This document shows, piece after piece, positions 59,637-64,000 of a stretch of DNA of 64,000 nt. This DNA comes from Thiobius zoothamnicola. Its GTDB lineage: Bacteria; Pseudomonadota; Gammaproteobacteria; Chromatiales; Chromatiaceae. The position numbers and the translations under genes were made by a program. Position 1 is the first letter of the stretch. Every line of letters begins with the position of its first letter. The notes under the pieces are model-generated. The model was not told the DNA's origin and made no database searches. It saw only the letters and a list, made by a program, of their open reading frames with translations. The stretch covers positions 186,001 through 250,000 of the forward strand of contig OY782758.1 in the NCBI GenBank assembly GCA_963678215.1, given 5' to 3'.

Positions 59637-60677
59637 TTATTTGGAAAGATCAATGTTCACGCCTCGACTTAGCAGTTCTTCTTGGCGTGGCGCTAGATAG
59701 TCTGTATAGGACGCATAGTCCTTATAATAGCCACCACTGACATAACGAAATACTTCCTTGTAGTGAAAACTGTAGAGCAATCCATCAATACGTGTGATTT
59801 CTTTTCCGTTGGTGAACAAAACCACCCCTGGCCGGTAATTGAGTTTCAGTTTGGCGGCCCAATTTTTCGGTGTGGTTTGTTTGCCTTGGGGATCAATAAT
59901 GGTCTGGTTTGAATCTGCGTCCAAGCGCACTACTGTGAAGGCGGACATTTCGTGCTTCACTTCGTCCGAATTCAAGATGGTGTCGTGGACTTCATTGCAC
60001 TGCTTCCTGCAAGCTTTGTCTTCGAATATCACCGCCAATGGGCCTGAGACTGCGGAGAGATTCGAGATCTCCTTAAACAAGGGATGTGTCCTTAATGCAT
60101 AGTCTGAATCAGTGATGTTCTGCTGGGCGAGATAGCTCGACAGAGCTTGGGTTTGATAGGATGAGCTGCTGACATATTGCAGAATCTTCTTGAACTGATC
60201 TTGTGCCCGGTAACCATTCAGCCGTGCCACAGCTTCATTATCCGCATTTAAAAAAAGCATGGTTGGCGTGTAGCGCACCTTCAATTGCGTCGCCAGGGCT
60301 TTCTCCGAGAAGGCGAGATCTTCATTAAATTCAATCTCCCGGTCTCCCTTGATATTAATGGCGATGACATCAAAGTCCTTGGCGATTTGATCTCTAATTG
60401 GTCCTGAGCGAAAGTTCTCGTTGAGCATCCGGTCACAGTAAGGACACTCATTGAGATGAAAAAAAAGCAACACATGCTTATTTTGTTCTGTGGCTTCTTC
60501 CACATCTGCGGTGATATCGAGAAAACTTTCTTTGAACCAAATTGGCATTTCGTGCCCGACACCGCCAGTAATATTGCCCCGAAGCGGTGAGGCTGTTTCT
60601 ATCGCGTGCGCTGAAGTTGACAAAACTGCAAGCAATGCGAGGGGAGAAATTAACTGCCAGAAATGAGCTTTTGTCAT
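59637..60677 (-). CDS. Periplasmic protein with two thioredoxin-fold domains
   Basis: A 346-residue exported protein (signal peptide to about TSAHA). Domain 1 (residues about 45-165) is thioredoxin-like with LFFHLNECPYCDRMLNE, a CPYC active site as in glutaredoxin/SoxW-like proteins, and YTPTMLFLN with the cis-Pro. Domain 2 (about 215-330) has FEDKACRKQCNEVHD (CxxxC) and YRPGVVLFTNGKEITRIDG with a cis-Pro-like Pro. It lies between a cytoplasmic-type thioredoxin gene and dsbD, its probable reductant source. Role in cytochrome c maturation or sulfur metabolism is possible (inference). Confidence 0.8.
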   Translation of the reverse strand: MTKAHFWQLISPLALLAVLSTSAHAIETASPLRGNITGGVGHEMPIWFKESFLDITADVEEATEQNKHVLLFFHLNECPYCDRMLNENFRSGPIRDQIAKDFDVIAINIKGDREIEFNEDLAFSEKALATQLKVRYTPTMLFLNADNEAVARLNGYRAQDQFKKILQYVSSSSYQTQALSSYLAQQNITDSDYALRTHPLFKEISNLSAVSGPLAVIFEDKACRKQCNEVHDTILNSDEVKHEMSAFTVVRLDADSNQTIIDPQGKQTTPKNWAAKLKLNYRPGVVLFTNGKEITRIDGLLYSFHYKEVFRYVSGGYYKDYASYTDYLAPRQEELLSRGVNIDLSK

Positions 60678-60686
60678 GATTAGACC

Positions 60687-61016
60687 TTATTGCAAATGGT
60701 TGAGCATGGATTCTTTGGTGATCTCACCGATGACATGTTGCCGTTGACCGTCGGGCCGAATTACGATCAGCTCAGGTAAGTTTTTAATATCTAACATGCG
60801 TGTGAGATTAGGTTCTCGATCAACATTGATTTTAAAGACTTTTGGATTGATTCCATTATCTTCTTGCAAGATTGTTTTGATAATCGATTCGTTCACTCGA
60901 CACGAACTGCACCAGGGCGCCCAAAACCGGATAATGATCAGACCACCTCTTAACTCACTCAAGGTGGTAAGAGAGTTCACTCCTGATAAGACCTGTTCGG
61001 TTTTTATCGCCTTCAT
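60687..61016 (-). CDS. Thioredoxin-like protein
   Basis: 109 residues with no signal peptide. IIIRFWAPWCSSCRVNESI has the WCxxC active site (CSSC instead of CGPC), and KNLPELIVIRPDGQ carries the cis-Pro. It should be a cytoplasmic thiol-disulfide protein. The start overlaps the stop of the NadA-like gene by four bases, linking thiol chemistry to that protein. Confidence 0.88.
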   Translation of the reverse strand: MKAIKTEQVLSGVNSLTTLSELRGGLIIIRFWAPWCSSCRVNESIIKTILQEDNGINPKVFKINVDREPNLTRMLDIKNLPELIVIRPDGQRQHVIGEITKESMLNHLQ

Positions 61017-61752
61017 GATGGTTCTTTCAACAGGGCCTCAGTCGCCCGATAAGCTTTGTTCGCTCCGGTTAGAATGGTCTCTGGAAAATTAATCTCATAG
61101 CTGTCTGAATCGGGAGCGCGCAAGCTCTCAAGGATATTTTCGAGTGATATCATTTTCATGAAGGGGCATAGTGAACAAGTGCCGATAAATTCTTTGTCTG
61201 GGTATAAGGTTTTGAGCTGATCTGACAAACCGCACTCAGTCACCATAAAGAAACTGTTGACCTCGGGGTTATCTGCTACATATTGCATCATCGCTTTCGT
61301 ACCGCCAGTCAGTTCACCATGCACATAAAGTTCTGGGTTCACTTCTGAGTGGAATAGTACATGTGCATCTGGATGTTTTTTTCGGAAATCAATGACTTGA
61401 TCAATGGTGTAGTTATCATGGACGACGCAGGTTCCTTCCCAGCCGATGATTGTCTTTTCCGGGAAATCTTCGGCCAAAGACAGAGACATCGAATGGTCTG
61501 GGTAAAAAATCACCTGCTTATCGGGTAAGGCGCGCATAAAGTCGCGGACATTAGCGGATGTCACTACATAATCTGATACCGCTTTCACTTCAGCCGAGGT
61601 TGTGACATAGGCCACTGTTGGCACCCCTGGATACTGAGCTTTCAATTTTTTCACATCTTCTGGTGTGATGCTGTCTGCCACTGAACAACCAGCCGATTTC
61701 TCCGGGCAGATAACACGCTTATCTGGGCAAGCGATTTTCACGCATTCTGCTA
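61013..61752 (-). pseudogene. nadA: Quinolinate synthase-like protein, 3' part (split by IS630-type element)
   Basis: NadA makes quinolinate from iminoaspartate and dihydroxyacetone phosphate using a [4Fe-4S] cluster. This part contains the three cluster cysteines: SAGCSVADSI, GWEGTCVVHDNYT and CSLCPFMKM, spaced 86 and 87 residues. Other family blocks are altered: YVTTSAEVK instead of YVNTSAxVK, PDHSMSLSLAED without the usual LG, and GGTKAMM instead of GSTS. So it may be a divergent paralogue. Joined to the 5' part with one TA the frame is uninterrupted (about 342 aa). It is coupled to the thioredoxin gene downstream by a four-base overlap. Confidence 0.88.
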
Positions 61753-62972
61753 GTACAATGTCATTTTTTTATTGTCGGGTATAGGTGCTTCAACTTAATG
61801 CGGGCATCATCGGTGGTGAAACGCCAACTCATCTGCGCTTTGTTGTCATTGCGTTGGTCTGTCCAGGCGGCCACTTCTTGTTTGAGCGTGTTTTGGTCGG
61901 GTATCCGTCGATCCAGGCATTGACGCCCCAGATGGCTGAATTCAATTTCCGCCATGTTGAGCCAACTGCCGTGTTTCGGCGTGTAATGAATCTCCAAACG
62001 TTCCGCCAAACGTCGTGCCTCCGCCGGGTCAAAGGCTTTATAGAGCGATGCCGGCGTATGGGTATTGAGGTTGTCCATCACGAGTTGAATCCGATCCGCG
62101 TCCGGGTAGCGCACATCCAGTAGGTGTTTGATTTGTTGGGCCCAGTCTACCGCTGTGCGCGTATCGGTGACGGATAGCTGTCGCCAACCGGCCAAGGGTT
62201 CAAAGAAGAGGAATAGATTGCTGACGCCATTGCGTTGGTATTCGGTGTCATACCGCACCGGTTTGCCGGGTTCCACAGGTATGGATTCACGCACTTCCCG
62301 GGTGTGTTGCTTGCTGGTTTCGTCCATGCAAACTACGGGGCGCTTGGGGTCATAGGGTTGCTTGTAAACGGCCAGCACCTCTTCCATCGCGCACACGAAG
62401 TCCGCATTGGCCCGCGCAGGAATACACCATTCCTTACGCTGCCAGGGCTTGATGGCGTTTTTTTAAAACCCGACGTACGGTTTCGTACGATACTTCTTCC
62501 ACGTAGTCCAGCACGACCATCCGTTCCGCCAATAGGCGCAGGGTCCAGCGACTACGCCCTTCCGGCGGGGTTTGGCAGGCCAGGGCCACCAGGTGGGCTT
62601 CCTGTTCTCCGTCTAATCGCGGGGCGCGGTGACGCGTCGATGGGGCACGCTCCAGCGCCGCCGACAGACCCCATTCCACCAAACGCTGCCGGATACGTTC
62701 TACCGTGCGAACACTGACCCCAAAGGCTTCGCTGATTTGTGCGTCCATCCAGCACGGGCCTTCGGTCCCCTCATCCGCTTTCAACAAGACTTCCGCATGG
62801 CGGCGTTTGTGTGCGGCACAGTTCCCTTTACGTAACCACTTGTTCAGTTCTCCCCGTTCCTCTGGGGTCAATTCCACGCGATATTTTTTCGCAGGCATGG
62901 TGCGCTACCCTCATTATCATGTGCGCCATAACATGACACTTTTTAACCGTCATTTGAATCGTGACATTGTAC
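61753..62972 (-). mobile_element. Second type of IS630-family insertion sequence (1220 bp), in nadA
   Basis: Ends GTACAATGTCA are inverted repeats, flanked by TA duplications (61751-61752 and 62973-62974). Removing the element and one TA restores the NadA reading frame (MCTVMSLAECVKIACP). Its sequence is unrelated to the 1103-bp element. The transposase is carried in two frames. Confidence 0.95.
61761..62898 (-). CDS. IS630-family transposase with a one-base frame change at A7
   Basis: The first frame, starting at 62898 (MPAKKYRVELTPEERGELNKWL), encodes the helix-turn-helix part. It stops soon after a run of seven A (62458-62464, T on the plus strand). The second, ending at 61761, encodes RPVVCMDETSKQHTREVRE, RIQLVMDNLNTHTPASLYKAF and GSWLNMAEIEFSHLGRQCLDRR, read in parts, with the D, D, E residues. 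With six A the frames join as KNAIKPWQRKEWCIPARANADFVCAMEE, read in parts. So the copy either uses slippage or is mutated. Confidence 0.85.
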
Positions 62973-63263
62973 TAGCGACATGACTGTGCACATCAAGATC
63001 GTGTCAGCGTCTGATTCTTCAGCGCGTCGAACCAGGCCTAAAGCGTCTTCGGCGTAGTCCGCTACCGCAAAAGTGATGTCTGGCGTCATGTAGTGGTGTG
63101 CTAGCACTAGCGCTCCCAGTTCTTTCTTGAGTTCTGTGATTTCCCGTGTCATGGGTGCGATGTATTCGCAGTCTTCTTTGCGATAACCAGCATTAGACAA
63201 CAGCTCTAGCAGGCGTTTAGCTTCCTTGACATTGACAGCAGGTTCTTCCGTCGATTTACTCAT
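62973..63263 (-). pseudogene. nadA: Quinolinate synthase-like protein, 5' part
   Basis: About 96 codons from MSKSTEEPAVNVKEAKRLL to TILMCTVMSL, followed by a short element-derived tail. It holds the first NadA domain with LVLAHHYMTPDI (His and Tyr of the substrate site) and VADYAEDALGLVRRAEESDADTI. Alone it cannot bind the cluster. It is the first gene of the redox operon, with its promoter in the AT-rich bases to the right. Confidence 0.88.
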
Positions 63264-63520
63264 ATTTCTGAACCATTTTAGTTGGCTGTAATTACAGCGC
63301 GAGAAAAGAAATTTTGAAACCAGTGCAAATTTTTAAAGATGCTAGCAATGCCCCAAAATCCTGTCGCCTATCAGAACTAGGGGGTGTTTGCAGTTGAATA
63401 AGCAAATTTAAATAGCCATTGGTAAATTGATCTGTTGGGGGAATACCCAGTGCGTACTGAAGGGATCTAATTCTTCCGGATACCTCGCTAAGGTAGTAAT
63501 ACTACCGACCGAGGTGAAAG
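63264..63520. other. Region between nadA and the IS3 remnant
   Basis: About 255 bases without a gene. The left side should contain the operon promoter. At 63482-63515 ACCTCG/CGAGGT and GGTAGT/ACTACC form a nested hairpin directly before the orfA remnant, which may be part of the former IS end. Confidence 0.5.
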
Positions 63521-63739
63521 ATGAGGACAGAGAGAAAGCAGCGGAATTTCACGCTTGAGTTCAAGAAGGACGTAGTGGTTTTAGTCTCTGAGCAGTGTTA
63601 TTCGATTGCGCAGGCTGTTGCTACCCACGAGAACAACCTGCGGTGCTGGAAGAAGGAGCTGGAACAGGAAGCCAGCGGTGAGCGTCTGAATATTGACGAG
63701 CGCGCTACGCGTTGCACTGGCAGCTTGAATCCGTCATGA
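63521..63739 (+). pseudogene. Truncated IS3-family orfA remnant
   Basis: 72 codons. MRTERKQRNFTLEFKKDVVVLVSEQCYSIAQAVATHENNLRCWKKELEQE (read in parts) matches the N-terminal helix-turn-helix of IS3 OrfA. Compared with intact relatives several residues are missing in the recognition helix region. After GERLNIDER the sequence leaves the family and ends. No orfB follows. This is decayed insertion-sequence debris, different from the intact IS3 element at 19 kb. Confidence 0.8.
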
Positions 63740-63858
63740 ATAAATCCAGAATAAAGAGATAGACATAAGATTTTTGATGGTGAGATCAGCTTATAATTGA
63801 TGGGTGGTTGAGTTAGGGTCGTTCTTAATAGAGAAAATATCAGCGTCCACCAAGAAAG

Positions 63859-64000
63859 ATGGAACCAACAGAGTCGGGTCTGGCATCTCGTTATATCGGC
63901 CAATATTTGCCCGCGATTCATGAGTATACGACCCTGAATTTATTGCGTTTCACGACTCCGACTTCTGTGCCAGAAATGCGTTCAGCAATTCCTTGCGTGA
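63859..64000 (+). CDS. Start of an unrecognised gene, cut by the window edge
   Basis: 47 codons from ATG at 63859 (MEPTESGLASRYIGQYL, then HEYTTLNLLRFTTP) remain open at the right edge. AGAAAG lies directly before the ATG. The composition is plausible for a real protein, but the fragment is too short to name. Confidence 0.4.
   Translation, partial: MEPTESGLASRYIGQYLPAIHEYTTLNLLRFTTPTSVPEMRSAIPCV

Noticed and set aside
61013..61752. Suspected loss of the middle [4Fe-4S] ligand in NadA (HSEV where some NadA have HPEC)
   Set aside because: The middle ligand is the Cys in the G-x-C-x-V-H block, present here as GTCVVH. E. coli NadA also lacks Cys at the HPE site. All three ligands are present.

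Overview
The window looks like the chromosome of a gammaproteobacterium, probably an autotrophic or sulfur-oxidising lineage. Typical proteobacterial housekeeping genes support the class: purK-purE, rnhA-dnaQ, lipA, priA, rsxAB, argG, hflKC, msbA, lgt, yhdP, ubiA, dksA, an AsmA-family gene and dsbD. The lifestyle hint is weaker. It rests on a CbbR-like LysR regulator divergent from a SulP/STAS transporter. The species cannot be named from this sequence.

Layout. 0-16 kb: conserved housekeeping genes, tRNA-Phe, an HNH nuclease gene and a pair of inverted DnaA boxes beside an AT-rich stretch. 16-20.5 kb: the LysR/SulP pair, whose base composition differs from its surroundings, followed by a complete IS3-family element with 3-bp target duplications. 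20.6-28.6 kb: tRNA-Val(GAC), a coupled M14 desuccinylase/GCS2 ligase pair, an AT-rich B12-type radical SAM gene, then DegT aminotransferase-msbA-lgt. 45.5-55.4 kb: housekeeping genes again (yhdP, metallo-hydrolase, DUF423, ubiA, dksA, rhodanese, asmA). 55.7-64 kb: a LuxR-type regulator without a luxI, then a redox operon (divergent NadA-like protein, thioredoxin, double thioredoxin-fold protein, DsbD) hit by two different IS630-family insertions, and an IS3 orfA remnant.

The most unusual part is 28.6-44.7 kb. It reads as an integron-like cassette array without an integrase in the window. Small, mostly unrecognisable minus-strand genes are separated by attC-like hairpin sites whose terminal GTTAYRY-type cores touch or overlap the stop codons. 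HicAB, a putative toxin/immunity pair and a cassette with no clear gene are included. Inside it, flanked by two attC-like sites of the same sequence family, lies an about 8.8-kb type I restriction-modification block: hsdM, a HEPN toxin, an MNT nucleotidyltransferase fused in frame to hsdS, a REP-associated tyrosine transposase (RAYT) and hsdR. Its genes all overlap by a few bases. A small palindromic repeat family occurs only in this block, and every copy lies inside a coding sequence (hsdR, the RAYT gene, hsdS, hsdM) without breaking the frame. hsdR is now split by an IS630-family element. An apparently identical second copy sits at the 3' end of dsbD. In both places removing the element and one TA restores the host reading frame.

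Limits: no similarity search, composition calculation or RNA folding was run. Family names rest on motifs and remembered family patterns. attC calls rest on visible core sites, inverted repeats and position relative to genes.
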